Positions 28,229 to 37,477 of a DNA stretch of 64,000 nucleotides are shown one piece after another. Where the stretch lies: contig CAZXLD010000016.1 of NCBI GenBank assembly GCA_964641965.1, positions 1 through 64,000 on the forward strand, written 5' to 3'. Made by a program: the position numbers and the translations under genes. The stretch's first letter is position 1. Every line of letters begins with the position of its first letter. The stretch comes from JAJDFU01 sp964641965. Its GTDB lineage: Bacteria > Bacteroidota > Bacteroidia > Chitinophagales > Saprospiraceae. Under the pieces are notes generated by a model. It searched no databases and was not told the DNA's origin. It saw only the letters and a program-made list of their open reading frames with translations.

Positions 28229-30637
28229 TCATCCTAAAAGGGCCAACTCCAGGACCTGGTCCATACGATCTACATAATGAAATTTAAGACCTTTAATATA
28301 GTCCGGATTAATCTCGGCCACATGTTTTTCATTCTCCTGGCATAGGATGATTTCCTTTATTCCGGCACGTTTGGCAGCTAAAATTTTCTCTTTTATACCT
28401 CCCACAGGTAACACCCTGCCTCGGAGCGTAATTTCCCCAGTCATCGCAAGGAAAGGCTTCACCCGCTTACGGGTAAAAGCGGAGGTAATGGAAGAAAGCA
28501 TAGTAATACCGGCAGAAGGGCCATCCTTTGGAATAGCGCCTTCGGGCACGTGCACGTGGATATCAGTCGTCTCAAACTGTTCCGGAGCAATACCCAGGGA
28601 TTCGCTATTGGCTTTGATGAAACTTAAAGCAGTAGAGGCCGACTCTTTCATGACTTCTCCCAGGTTACCGGTAAGGGTCAACCGCCCTTTCCCTTTACTG
28701 GGACTGCATTCAATAAACAAAATATCTCCCCCCACTGAGGTCCAGGCAAGCCCTACGGCGACTCCGGGTACATTCTCTTTTTGGTAATTCTCTTTGCTAA
28801 ATGGCGATGGGCCCAAAATATCCTGCAAACTTTCCGGCTTAATAGCCGGTGTATACGCTTCTTCCATGGCTACCTTTCTGGCCACGTGCCGCATGAGAGC
28901 GGCAATCTGCCGATTCAAGGAGCGCACACCGGATTCCCGAGTGTATTCTTGAACCAGTTTTTTCAACAATCCGATATTCAATTTAACCTGCTCGGCTTTC
29001 AGTCCATGCTCCTTACGCTGCTTCGGAATGAGATGCTTCTTGGCAATATCGACCTTTTCCTCCAAAGAATACCCCCCTATTTCAATCACCTCCATTCGGT
29101 CGCGAAGAGCCGGCTGAATTGTACTTAAGGTATTTGCTGTGGCAATAAACAACACCTTGGACAAGTCGTACTCCAACTCCAAATAGTTGTCATAAAAGGT
29201 GGTGTTTTGTTCGGGATCAAGCACTTCCAGCAAGGCAGAAGAAGGATCCCCTCTAAAATCCTTACCCACTTTATCAATTTCATCCAGAATGAAAACGGGA
29301 TTGGAGGCGCCTGCCCTTTTGAGACTTTGGACGATGCGACCCGGCATGGCACCGATATAGGTCTTTCGGTGGCCGCGGATTTCCGATTCATCGTGTAATC
29401 CCCCCAAAGACATCCGAACGAATTTGCGCCCAAGGGCACGCGCTATACTTTTTCCCAGTGAGGTTTTGCCGACCCCTGGAGGACCCACCAAGCACAAGAT
29501 TGGTGCCTTAAGATCTCCCTTGAGCTTAAGAACAGCTAAATGTTCCAGGATGCGATCTTTGACTTTTTCCAGCCCCAAGTGATCCCGGTCCAGTACTTTC
29601 TTAACTTTATTCAGGTCGAAATTGTCCGGGGTAAATTCATTCCAGGGCAAATCCACTAAAAGTTCCAGGTAATTAGCTTGAATGGTGTATTCTGGAACCT
29701 GCGGATTCATTCTTCTCAATCGACCAACCTCCCGGTCAAAAGCCTGCTCGATCTCTTTACTCCATTTTTTTTCCTTTCCACGCCTAATCAGATCCTTGAT
29801 TTCCTCTTCCTGGGGGTTTTGACCAAGTTCCTCCTGAATGGTTTTAAGCTGCTGGTTAAGAAAATAGTCCCGCTGCTGCTTTTCAATATCGGTCCTGACC
29901 TTGTTCTCGATCTGGTCTTTCAACTCAAGCACTTGCAACTCACCATGCATTTGCTCGAGAATCTGATTTGCCTTACGCGTGAGGTCATCGATCTCCAGGA
30001 GTTGTTGCTTGAAACTAACTTTACTCCCCACATTTGAGGCAATAAAGTCGAGGAGGAAACTTGGACTATTGATGCTTTTCAACATCACAATGGCTTCCGA
30101 TGGAATATTTGGAGATAGCTCGATAATGGATTTAGCCAAATCCATTATCGAGGATAATAGTGCTTCAAACTCAAGCTTATTTTCCGGATCAATGTATTGG
30201 AGTAGCTTAATTTGGCCAATCAGGAAGGGATCGGATTGCTGCATCGCTTCCAACTGAAATCGATGTCTGCCCTGCAAAATAGCTGTAGTAGTACCGTCCG
30301 GCATCTTCAGCAATTTAACAATTCGGGCAACTGTACCGATCAAAAATAAATCTTCCGGTTCTGGATCTTCCATCTCACTGTCCCGCTGGGACAACACACC
30401 AATCAGCTTATTTCCTTCGTATGCTTTTTGGATAGCCTTAATGGATTTATCACGTCCAACCGTTATGGGGATCACGATTCCAGGGAATAGAACCGTATTT
30501 TTTAGTGCAAGAATAGGCAAGACATCAGGAATAGCTACTTCATTGTCTTTTACCTGCTCCTCTTCATCTATCGAAATAAGGGGGAGAAAATCACTCTCTT
30601 CATCAAAACCCTGCTGAAAAAAGATGTCTTCGAACAT
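28229..30637 (-). CDS. lon: ATP-dependent protease La (Lon)
   Basis: 802 residues, standard for LonA. N-terminal substrate-binding domain (about 35-235, starting VLPILALKNTVLFPGIVIP), a coiled-coil linker, then AAA+ with Walker A GPPGVGKTSLG (Lys391) and Walker B VFILDEIDKVG. The C-terminal peptidase has Ser708 in PKDGPSAGIT and Lys751 in GGIKEK. It degrades misfolded and regulatory proteins in the cytoplasm. It lies 221 bases downstream of parE on the same strand, with two palindromes in the gap that may control it. Confidence 0.98.
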   Translation of the reverse strand: MFEDIFFQQGFDEESDFLPLISIDEEEQVKDNEVAIPDVLPILALKNTVLFPGIVIPITVGRDKSIKAIQKAYEGNKLIGVLSQRDSEMEDPEPEDLFLIGTVARIVKLLKMPDGTTTAILQGRHRFQLEAMQQSDPFLIGQIKLLQYIDPENKLEFEALLSSIMDLAKSIIELSPNIPSEAIVMLKSINSPSFLLDFIASNVGSKVSFKQQLLEIDDLTRKANQILEQMHGELQVLELKDQIENKVRTDIEKQQRDYFLNQQLKTIQEELGQNPQEEEIKDLIRRGKEKKWSKEIEQAFDREVGRLRRMNPQVPEYTIQANYLELLVDLPWNEFTPDNFDLNKVKKVLDRDHLGLEKVKDRILEHLAVLKLKGDLKAPILCLVGPPGVGKTSLGKSIARALGRKFVRMSLGGLHDESEIRGHRKTYIGAMPGRIVQSLKRAGASNPVFILDEIDKVGKDFRGDPSSALLEVLDPEQNTTFYDNYLELEYDLSKVLFIATANTLSTIQPALRDRMEVIEIGGYSLEEKVDIAKKHLIPKQRKEHGLKAEQVKLNIGLLKKLVQEYTRESGVRSLNRQIAALMRHVARKVAMEEAYTPAIKPESLQDILGPSPFSKENYQKENVPGVAVGLAWTSVGGDILFIECSPSKGKGRLTLTGNLGEVMKESASTALSFIKANSESLGIAPEQFETTDIHVHVPEGAIPKDGPSAGITMLSSITSAFTRKRVKPFLAMTGEITLRGRVLPVGGIKEKILAAKRAGIKEIILCQENEKHVAEINPDYIKGLKFHYVDRMDQVLELALLG

Positions 30638-30858
30638 ATTGGAAATTTATCAGGGCAAACCCATCCTACAAGGTAGGACATGCCCAGTACAGTGTCAAAC
30701 TGACAACTCAGGGCACTATTTCATGTTGCTATGGGCATTTCGGCAAAATCCATGCCAATGATTGGGGAGCTGGATATGGGGCTTCTGATCGGACATTCCG
30801 TCAGTCTTCTGCTTTTTGCAATTGCAAAACTAGGCAAAAAAGCCATGATCGAATCGGG
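30638..30858. promoter_or_regulatory. lon upstream region with palindromes
   Basis: TCCTAC AAG GTAGGA at 30664-30678 is a perfect 6-base-arm palindrome, and AGTGTCA AAC TGACAACT at 30691-30708 is an imperfect one. On the minus strand TTTG (in GTCAGTTTGACAC) lies about 20 bases upstream of TACCTTGT inside the first palindrome, a weak promoter match. An operator overlapping the lon promoter is an inference. Confidence 0.35.
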
Positions 30859-32769
30859 TTATTCGGCCGATTCAACCATGGGCTCGAGGATCGGTTCCCC
30901 TTCATCTGCAGTCTCATCAGTATCATCCTTTTCTACCCTAAGGTTATCGATAATGAACTCTTGGCGACTCGGCGTATTCTTACCCATGTAGTAAGCCAGT
31001 AGTTGGTCAAGGTCAGTGTCCTCCCGGAGAATAACCGGTTCAAGGCGAATATCATCCCCTATAAAATCCTTAAACTCGCCCGGAGAAATTTCTCCTAACC
31101 CTTTGAATCGGGTAATCTCCACTTTGCCTTTTAATATTTGTATCGCTTCTTGTTTTTCCTGCTCAGAATAGCAATATCGGGTCTCTTTCTTATTGCGCAC
31201 TCTGAATAGAGGAGTCTCCAGGATATACAGATGCCCATTTCGAACCAGATCGGGAAAAAACTGAAGAAAAAAGGTCAGCAACAACAACCGGATATGCATG
31301 CCGTCTACGTCTGCATCGGTAGCTATAACTACCCGGTTGTAGCGCAGGTCATCAATGCCATCTTCTATATTCAGGGCGTGTTGAAGTAAATTGAATTCCT
31401 CATTTTCATAGACCACCTTTTTTGAAAGACTGAAGGTATTCAAGGGCTTGCCACGAAGACTGAAAACAGCTTGCGTCTGGACATCACGCGCCTGGGTCAA
31501 TGATCCACTTGCAGAATCTCCTTCAGTGATAAACAGGGTGGTTGCCTTGCGAGACTCCTCACTCGATTTTCGGGAGCTGTCTGAAAAGTGCACCCGGCAA
31601 TCTCTGAGCTTCTTATTGTGCAGGTTCGCTTTTTTAGCTCGCTGGTTAGCCAGCTTTTTAATCCCTGCAATTTCTTTTCGCTCCCGCTCCGATTGCAAAA
31701 TCCGTTTTTGTAGCGCGTTGGCAGTGTCCGGATTCTTGTGTAAAAAGTTATCCAGTTTCTCTTTAACAAAGTGACCAATGAAAGTTCGAATGGTAGGTCC
31801 TTTCGGGCCCATGTCCGTACTACCCAGTTTGGTTTTGGTTTGCGACTCAAAAACGGGTTCTTCTACGCGTACGCTAATCGCAGCGATCAGGGACGCCAAA
31901 ATATCTTTTCGGTCATAACTCTTCCCATAGAATTCCTGAACTGTTTTGACGAACGCTTCCCGAAAGGCGTTTAGATGGGTACCCCCCTGAGTCGTGTGCT
32001 GTCCATTGACAAAGGAATAATTTTGTTCCCCGTAATGATTTCCATGGCTGAGGGCAATCTCGATATCCTCCCCTTTCATGTGGATGATATCGTAACGAAG
32101 ATGCTCTTTTTGAGTTTTGCGTTCGAGCAGATCCAGCAGTCCGTTTTTAGAGACCAGGATCTGTCCGTTTAAATTAATTTTTAAACCCGCATTCAAGTAC
32201 GCATAATTCCAAAGCTGGTTTTCCAGGTAGTCGTTTCTGAAACGATACTTTCTGAAAATAGCGCTATCGGGGCGAAATCGAACTTCTGTCCCATTAGACT
32301 CCTTAGAGGACTGTACTTTATAGTCTTTCTGAATTTCACCATAATTAAACTCGGCGAGTTTAGCTTTGCCTTCCCTGACAGATTTTACCGAAAAAAACTC
32401 AGATAAAGCGTTTACGGCTTTCGTACCTACTCCGTTAAGTCCTACGGATTTCTTAAACGCCTTGGAATCATATTTTCCGCCGGTATTTATTTTTGAAACG
32501 CAATCGATCACCTTGCCCAAAGGAATGCCACGCCCAAAATCACGTACAACTACTTCGCCTTGATCAATGGAAATATCAATTTGTCGACCATGCCCCATGA
32601 CAAACTCGTCTATAGAATTGTCAACCACCTCTTTCAGCAGAATGTAAATCCCGTCATCAGGTGAAGATCCATCGCCCAGCTTGCCGATGTACATACCTGG
32701 TCGCATTCGAATATGCTCCCGCCAATCAAGCGATTTAATGTCCGCTTCTGTATAATTCACATTTGCCAT
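30859..32769 (-). CDS. parE: DNA topoisomerase IV subunit B (ParE, Bacteroidota type)
   Basis: 636 residues. GHKL ATPase domain: MRPGMYIGKLGDGSSPDDGI, VVDNSIDEFVMGHG, VRDFGRGIPLGKV, VGLNGVGTKAVNALSE. Transducer domain, then TOPRIM with LFITEGDSASGSLTQARD, DADVDGMHIRLLLLTFF and RFKGLGEIS. It provides the ATP-driven half of topoisomerase IV, which unlinks daughter chromosomes. The acidic tail is low complexity. The usual partner gene parC does not follow: lon is next on the strand, and no subunit A is visible in the window. Confidence 0.95.
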   Translation of the reverse strand: MANVNYTEADIKSLDWREHIRMRPGMYIGKLGDGSSPDDGIYILLKEVVDNSIDEFVMGHGRQIDISIDQGEVVVRDFGRGIPLGKVIDCVSKINTGGKYDSKAFKKSVGLNGVGTKAVNALSEFFSVKSVREGKAKLAEFNYGEIQKDYKVQSSKESNGTEVRFRPDSAIFRKYRFRNDYLENQLWNYAYLNAGLKINLNGQILVSKNGLLDLLERKTQKEHLRYDIIHMKGEDIEIALSHGNHYGEQNYSFVNGQHTTQGGTHLNAFREAFVKTVQEFYGKSYDRKDILASLIAAISVRVEEPVFESQTKTKLGSTDMGPKGPTIRTFIGHFVKEKLDNFLHKNPDTANALQKRILQSERERKEIAGIKKLANQRAKKANLHNKKLRDCRVHFSDSSRKSSEESRKATTLFITEGDSASGSLTQARDVQTQAVFSLRGKPLNTFSLSKKVVYENEEFNLLQHALNIEDGIDDLRYNRVVIATDADVDGMHIRLLLLTFFLQFFPDLVRNGHLYILETPLFRVRNKKETRYCYSEQEKQEAIQILKGKVEITRFKGLGEISPGEFKDFIGDDIRLEPVILREDTDLDQLLAYYMGKNTPSRQEFIIDNLRVEKDDTDETADEGEPILEPMVESAE

Positions 32770-32902
32770 ACACTGAAATTTCTCTGGATTTACCAGAATA
32801 CAGAAAAAAGTAGCCTTTTTTCAAAGCAAAATGAGCAAAGCCTTGTTAGAGGTAATAAAGTAACACACTAAAATAGTTCAATGGAGTTGCTTTTACAACA
32901 AA

Positions 32903-33457
32903 TTGTTGCTATTACTTATTAACAATTTCGTTTTGAATCGTTACAGACTATTCCAACATCCGGGCATCTTGTACTTACACAAGGCCGTTCAGCGAGAGAA
33001 TCAGCTCAAGCTTGCTGGATGCCTGATGATATGGCTGTTGGGTACTTCCTTTCTATTTTTGGGCCTGAGCGGTAATTTTCTGCTCTCCTTTGCGGGCTTG
33101 GTCTTAGTAATCCTAAGTATGCGGCTCGGATTTCCTATCCTCAAGCAAGTGCACAATGAAGAAAGCAAGCTCTTCTACATACTGCGGCACCAACCAAGAA
33201 GAATAGTTTGGATTTACGGCATTGTTACTGAGCATTTCCCATTTGGATTATCTATCATTCAATCAGCAGTGCTCTACATCAAGTTAATTGATGGAGACGA
33301 ACTCACGGTAAGCGTAAGTCCCAGAAAAATGAAAATGGTATTGAAGACCCTAGGGCGTCTTCTGCCGCATGCCACCCAGGGGTATACTAAGGATTTGGAG
33401 CAACGCTATGAAAAACAGCCAGGACAGTTGTTGAAAAATTTTAAGCCCAATCGGTAG
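32903..33457 (+). CDS. Small membrane protein, hypothetical
   Basis: 184 residues. The first ten (MLLLLINNFV) may not be translated. Two adjacent membrane helices (about 38-75: LKLAGCLMIWLLGTSFLFLG onward) are followed by a cytoplasmic domain of about 110 residues with the motif QSAVLYIKLIDGDELTVSVS and a helical, basic C terminus. The pattern resembles YcxB/PH-like membrane proteins, but I cannot assign a family. Divergent from parE, convergent with the nuclease gene (10 bases between stops). Confidence 0.65.
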   Translation: MLLLLINNFVLNRYRLFQHPGILYLHKAVQRENQLKLAGCLMIWLLGTSFLFLGLSGNFLLSFAGLVLVILSMRLGFPILKQVHNEESKLFYILRHQPRRIVWIYGIVTEHFPFGLSIIQSAVLYIKLIDGDELTVSVSPRKMKMVLKTLGRLLPHATQGYTKDLEQRYEKQPGQLLKNFKPNR

Positions 33458-33466
33458 CTAATATGT

Positions 33467-34711
33467 TTAGTTGCCTTCTCGGAAATCCAGATCCTTCTCT
33501 TTCCCGATTTGCATGGTAGGCACCCCGTTCATGTCATTCACCTTTCCTTTAAAGCATACTACTCGATCCATTAGCTCTTTTTCCGGATTATAGCTAAAGT
33601 TGGCCAAATCGTTTTTTCGTATGAAGACTGAAAAAATCTGATTGGGATAGCGCCGGTCCAGGTTCATCCATAAATTTCCGCTTCTGCTGATCCGGGCACT
33701 AACCACCTTTCCACATACAGATATAGCTTCCCCACTCCCGGCATACCGTTTGGCATTGACCGTATTGAAATGGTTTTTTGGGAGATTCGGTGCAAACAAG
33801 GGTTCGGCTTCTCCTTTTGCCAGATTGGAAAACCAGTCTTCTTTAACCAAAGTATTTTCAAGTGCTTCTTCCTTGGAGTCAGGCAGTTTACTGAAGAAGT
33901 CCAACCCGGTTATGGCCTCCACCTCGTCTATAGACACCGCAAAGGTTTCAATCGGCTCCTGAAGCCCCTTGTTTTCCATAATAAAACCGATACTTCGTTG
34001 GTTTTCGAGATCTAGGATAGCCTTGAAATAGGTATCCGGAAGGCTTAATCCATTCACGCTGCGCTTTACTTTGGGAAGGTCCGGACGTAGGACCGGTCCG
34101 GTTACCACAAATAATGGCACCTCATTTTCAATGACATAGCCTCTCAGAAAATTCTCTAGTTCGGCCCATCGCTTCTGATTAAATTCCGGCCTTTGGGGTG
34201 ACATGTTGGAGTAAAAATAACTTTCCGAAAGCGCCTTTGCCGACCATCGAAAATCAGCAGATGGCGCTAAATGTCCCCGATCATAACCATAACCGTCGTA
34301 TTCATAAGTACTGTCGGGAAGCAAATCTTTCAAGAAATAATCCGCTTCTTCGGCAGAACCACTCGAAACCTGAGGATCAGCTCTAAAATCGTTTGTGCGC
34401 CGCACCCTGCCTTCCTTAATCAACGGGTGGATCACATGGGCAACCCACCGTGCCTGCTCATGCTCTTCCGAATACTCTAGAAACAAGGCCGTGTGCTCAA
34501 TATAATCCGCAGAAGGTAGTCCAACCTCCTTTAGATCATATCGAATTTTTTCCAGCCTGTAGGTTTCTAGTTTTTCTTGAAGCGCTCGCTCCTCTTCCTT
34601 TAGTCGTTCCAGTTCAAGCTGGACGTTGCGGATAGCCTCTGAAGGATCCTGGGCATAGAGTCCAATAACGCCATAGAGGACCGAAAAAAGCAGAAAAATC
34701 AGCTTGTTCAT
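33467..34711 (-). CDS. Secreted DNA/RNA non-specific endonuclease with C-terminal OB-like domain
   Basis: 414 residues; signal peptide ending near GLYAQ, then a short coiled coil (RNVQLELERLKEEERALQEK). Residues ~60-265 are a NUC1-type beta-beta-alpha-metal nuclease: ALFLEYSEEHEQARWVAHVI, the catalytic DRGHLAPSADF, and FYSNMSPQRPEFNQKRWAEL with the Mg-binding Asn. Residues ~320-414 form a separate beta-rich module (ISVCGKVVSARISRSGNLWM, VVCFKGKVNDMNGVPTMQIG) that reads as an OB fold, perhaps a nucleic-acid-binding domain. Likely digests extracellular DNA or RNA for nutrition or defence. Confidence 0.9.
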   Translation of the reverse strand: MNKLIFLLFSVLYGVIGLYAQDPSEAIRNVQLELERLKEEERALQEKLETYRLEKIRYDLKEVGLPSADYIEHTALFLEYSEEHEQARWVAHVIHPLIKEGRVRRTNDFRADPQVSSGSAEEADYFLKDLLPDSTYEYDGYGYDRGHLAPSADFRWSAKALSESYFYSNMSPQRPEFNQKRWAELENFLRGYVIENEVPLFVVTGPVLRPDLPKVKRSVNGLSLPDTYFKAILDLENQRSIGFIMENKGLQEPIETFAVSIDEVEAITGLDFFSKLPDSKEEALENTLVKEDWFSNLAKGEAEPLFAPNLPKNHFNTVNAKRYAGSGEAISVCGKVVSARISRSGNLWMNLDRRYPNQIFSVFIRKNDLANFSYNPEKELMDRVVCFKGKVNDMNGVPTMQIGKEKDLDFREGN

Positions 34712-34830
34712 TTAGGTCAGGTATTGTGGGTTGGTACAGGAAAGTTACTCTGCGAATGACTGGCACATTCGTCATAAAAAGAACGCTCAAATATAAGATT
34801 TCCTGATCCCAAATGGACCAACTCTTCTGC

Positions 34831-36117
34831 CTAAACTCGAATTTGCAACAACTCAAAAGCTTCGCGTGCCAGTAGCTCCCTATGATCCGGATGCGCAATT
34901 CGGATAAGGCGGCGAGCTCTTTCCCGAAGGGGCTGCCCGTATAGGTTTGCAATGCCGTTTTCGGTAACCACATAATGCACATGTGCACGGGTTGTCACCA
35001 CTCCTGCCCCTGGTTTAAGCATGGAAGTGATCCGGCTTAACCCTTTACGGGTAACCGACGGGAGAGCAATGATCGGCTTTCCGGAATTCGAAAGGGAAGC
35101 TCCTCGCACGAAGTCCATCTGGCCTCCTACTCCTGAATAAATCCTGGGTCCAATAGAGTCGGCACAAACCTGTCCTGTGAGGTCAATTTCAATAGCACTG
35201 TTTATGGCAGTGACCTTTGGGTTTTGGCGAATGACAGCGGTGTCATTTACATAAGAGGCTTCCATGAATCGTATGGAAGGATTGTCATCGATAAAATTGT
35301 ACAAGCGCTTCGACCCCATTGCAAAAGAGGTGACCGTGTGTCGGCGATGGCGAACTTTGTGTTCATTCGTTACTACGCCTGTCTCTACCAAATCGAGCAA
35401 CCCATCGGAAAACATTTCTGTATGGACCCCGAGCCCTTTATGGTTTTTCATGGCCTCCAGGGCCGCGTTTGGGATTGTTCCGATTCCCATCTGGAGAGTA
35501 GCGCCATCCTCTACCAATTCCGCAATATAGCCACCAATCAATCGGTCAGTTTCAGAGGGGTCCGGCAACACGATACTGGGTAAGGGATAATCTACCTCAA
35601 TAACTCGATCAAAATTACTAATATGCATATTGGCATCGCCGTGGGTTCTGGGCATCTGAGAATTTATTTCTGCAATAACCCGGGTGGCCATTTCTGCTGC
35701 TGCTATCGAGCCATCAACTGAAGTTCCAAGCGTACAATACCCGTTATTGTCCGGGGGAGATACCATCAACAGTGCCGCATCCAGTTTTATAATCCCTTTT
35801 CGGAAGAGTCCCGGCACTTCACTCAAAAAAACGGGTATGTAATCAGCTCTACCCTCTTGAACCGCTTTTCTCAGATTACCCCCCACAAATAAATTATTAA
35901 CCCTGAAGCTGCCCTCCATTTCCGGTAAGGCATAAGGAGCTCCCCCTTCGGTATGTAACTGGAACAGTTGTACATCTTCCAATTCCGCGGAGCGTTCGGC
36001 CAATGCCTCAATCAGGCGTTGGGGAGCCGCGCAGGCTGTATGAACAAAAACATGATCTTTGGAATTGATGATCGAAATTGCCTTTTGGGGCGAAACAAAA
36101 TCCGGAGTTTTTACCAT
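34831..36117 (-). CDS. Acetyl-CoA hydrolase/transferase family protein (4-hydroxybutyrate CoA-transferase-like)
   Basis: 428 residues, full length. Moves CoA between carboxylic acids. Signatures: the N-terminal HTACAAPQRLIEALAERS, the middle LQMGIGTIPNAALEAMKNHK, and the C-terminal block INSAIEIDLTGQVCADS with the catalytic Glu, followed by SGVGGQMDFVRGASLS and the AHVHYVVTENGIANLYGQPL motif. The acceptor acid is not readable from sequence; acetate, butyrate or 4-hydroxybutyrate are possible. Transcribed in the same direction as the upstream monooxygenase, but a terminator lies between them. Confidence 0.94.
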   Translation of the reverse strand: MVKTPDFVSPQKAISIINSKDHVFVHTACAAPQRLIEALAERSAELEDVQLFQLHTEGGAPYALPEMEGSFRVNNLFVGGNLRKAVQEGRADYIPVFLSEVPGLFRKGIIKLDAALLMVSPPDNNGYCTLGTSVDGSIAAAEMATRVIAEINSQMPRTHGDANMHISNFDRVIEVDYPLPSIVLPDPSETDRLIGGYIAELVEDGATLQMGIGTIPNAALEAMKNHKGLGVHTEMFSDGLLDLVETGVVTNEHKVRHRRHTVTSFAMGSKRLYNFIDDNPSIRFMEASYVNDTAVIRQNPKVTAINSAIEIDLTGQVCADSIGPRIYSGVGGQMDFVRGASLSNSGKPIIALPSVTRKGLSRITSMLKPGAGVVTTRAHVHYVVTENGIANLYGQPLRERARRLIRIAHPDHRELLAREAFELLQIRV

Positions 36118-36220
36118 GGTATTCGTTTTTGCAATTGCTATACCCTAAACCTACTTTTCGGACCTGATGCGAACAACGGCAATACTCATGTTCTCAAATG
36201 AAATAAATCAGAATAAAAAT

Positions 36221-36251
36221 GAAAAAAGGCCAATAGGATTTATATCGGCCT
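36221..36251 (-). terminator. Terminator after the flavin monooxygenase gene
   Basis: On the minus strand AGGCCGATA taaatcc TATTGGCCT (9 base pairs with one G-T) is followed by TTTTTTCATTTTTA. It isolates the monooxygenase transcript from the CoA-transferase gene. Confidence 0.8.
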
Positions 36252-36283
36252 GGAACTTACCGGAATGGTAACCTACAGTATTT

Positions 36284-37432
36284 CTATAAAGACTGAGCAA
36301 TGGAGTCAGCTATACGGGGAGCATCCCGAAAAATAGTCCCCAAGATGCCTCCGGGAGTATAATTATCGAATCCAAGAAAAAATAAGCCTGCCAAAGGTCC
36401 CTCTCCGATTACGCTTTTGGGACAACCATGCTCATTCAGAAAGGGACTTATAGATGGGACCAGATCCTTCAAAACCGGTTGATACCCCGTGGATAAAATA
36501 ATGGTATCTACTTCTTGGAAAGAATTGTCCACAAATCGTACTCCTTTAGTCTCCAGTAGCTTAATTTCCGGAAGAATCCTGATTTTTCCTTTCCGGATCA
36601 AATCAACTGTTCCCAAGTCAATTACTGGAGTCTTCCCGTGTATTCTCAATTGTTTTGCAGGAGAAAGGTTAGGGGTATGGAGACCGTGGGTGCTCAGGTC
36701 ACCTATCGTTAGTCTTTGCATTTGGTTACCCAACCAATCAGATAGCCAATTTGGAAGATTGGCCAATTTACGGGCAGTAAGTTGAGTTGGCCGGCCAAAG
36801 GCATCTCTGGGTACGATATTTATAGGGCCTCTGACTGAGATTAGCGTTTCAATACCATGCTCGGCTAGATCAAGTGCGATTTCAGCCCCGGTATTTCCCA
36901 TTCCGACTACCAGCACCTTGTCTTGTAGGAAGGGCTGAGCCCTACGATAAGTTTTACTGTGCAGGATTTGGCCTTCAAAAACCTCTTCTCCTTTCCAAGC
37001 CGGGCGCTGTGGTATGCGGTTGACACCGGTAGCCACCACTACTGCATCTGCCGAATATAACGTTCCAGTTCTGGTATGGACCAGCCATTGTCCCTGTTGG
37101 CATTCGATTCTGGTGACCTCCATGCCAAATCGAGGTGCAATGCTGAATTGTTGTGCATAATCATTGAGATAAACACACATTTGTTCCCTGGACACATAGC
37201 GTGGATAAGAATTTGGGAACTCCAAAAAGGGCAGGTGTGAATATCCTTTTACCGTATGTAAATGAAGGCGTTCGTAATGGTTTTGCCAGCTATCTCCAAT
37301 CTGGTTACTTTTTTCCAAAAGCTCGAATGCGATTTTTTTCTTCCGCAAACAGGCTCCTACAGCGAGGCCGGCCGGACCAGCTCCGATGATGATTACCTTG
37401 CTTTCCACCCGATTATCCATACTTCTTTCCAA
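36284..37432 (-). CDS. Flavin-containing monooxygenase-like NAD(P)/FAD oxidoreductase
   Basis: 382 residues; MDNRVESK four residues in is an equally good start. FAD-binding VIIIGAGPAGLAVGACLRKK, then WQNHYERLHLHT and YPRYVSREQM, an FMO-type identifying sequence FEGQILHSKTYRRA and the NADPH-binding VLVVGMGNTGAEIALDLAEH; the ATG-like motif is DTIILSTGYQPVL. Single-component flavin monooxygenases of this YUCCA-like group oxygenate N- or S-containing or keto substrates using NADPH and O2. It starts 45 bases after the GMC oxidoreductase stop, so the two form an operon. Confidence 0.9.
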   Translation of the reverse strand: MERSMDNRVESKVIIIGAGPAGLAVGACLRKKKIAFELLEKSNQIGDSWQNHYERLHLHTVKGYSHLPFLEFPNSYPRYVSREQMCVYLNDYAQQFSIAPRFGMEVTRIECQQGQWLVHTRTGTLYSADAVVVATGVNRIPQRPAWKGEEVFEGQILHSKTYRRAQPFLQDKVLVVGMGNTGAEIALDLAEHGIETLISVRGPINIVPRDAFGRPTQLTARKLANLPNWLSDWLGNQMQRLTIGDLSTHGLHTPNLSPAKQLRIHGKTPVIDLGTVDLIRKGKIRILPEIKLLETKGVRFVDNSFQEVDTIILSTGYQPVLKDLVPSISPFLNEHGCPKSVIGEGPLAGLFFLGFDNYTPGGILGTIFRDAPRIADSIAQSL

Positions 37433-37477
37433 AGTCGCTGAATGTTTTCTGGAGCGCTACTAATGGAGTTAACTCAT

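Noticed and set aside
30638..30858. CIRCE heat-shock operator upstream of lon
   Set aside because: The palindromes do not match TTAGCACTC-n9-GAGTGCTAA.
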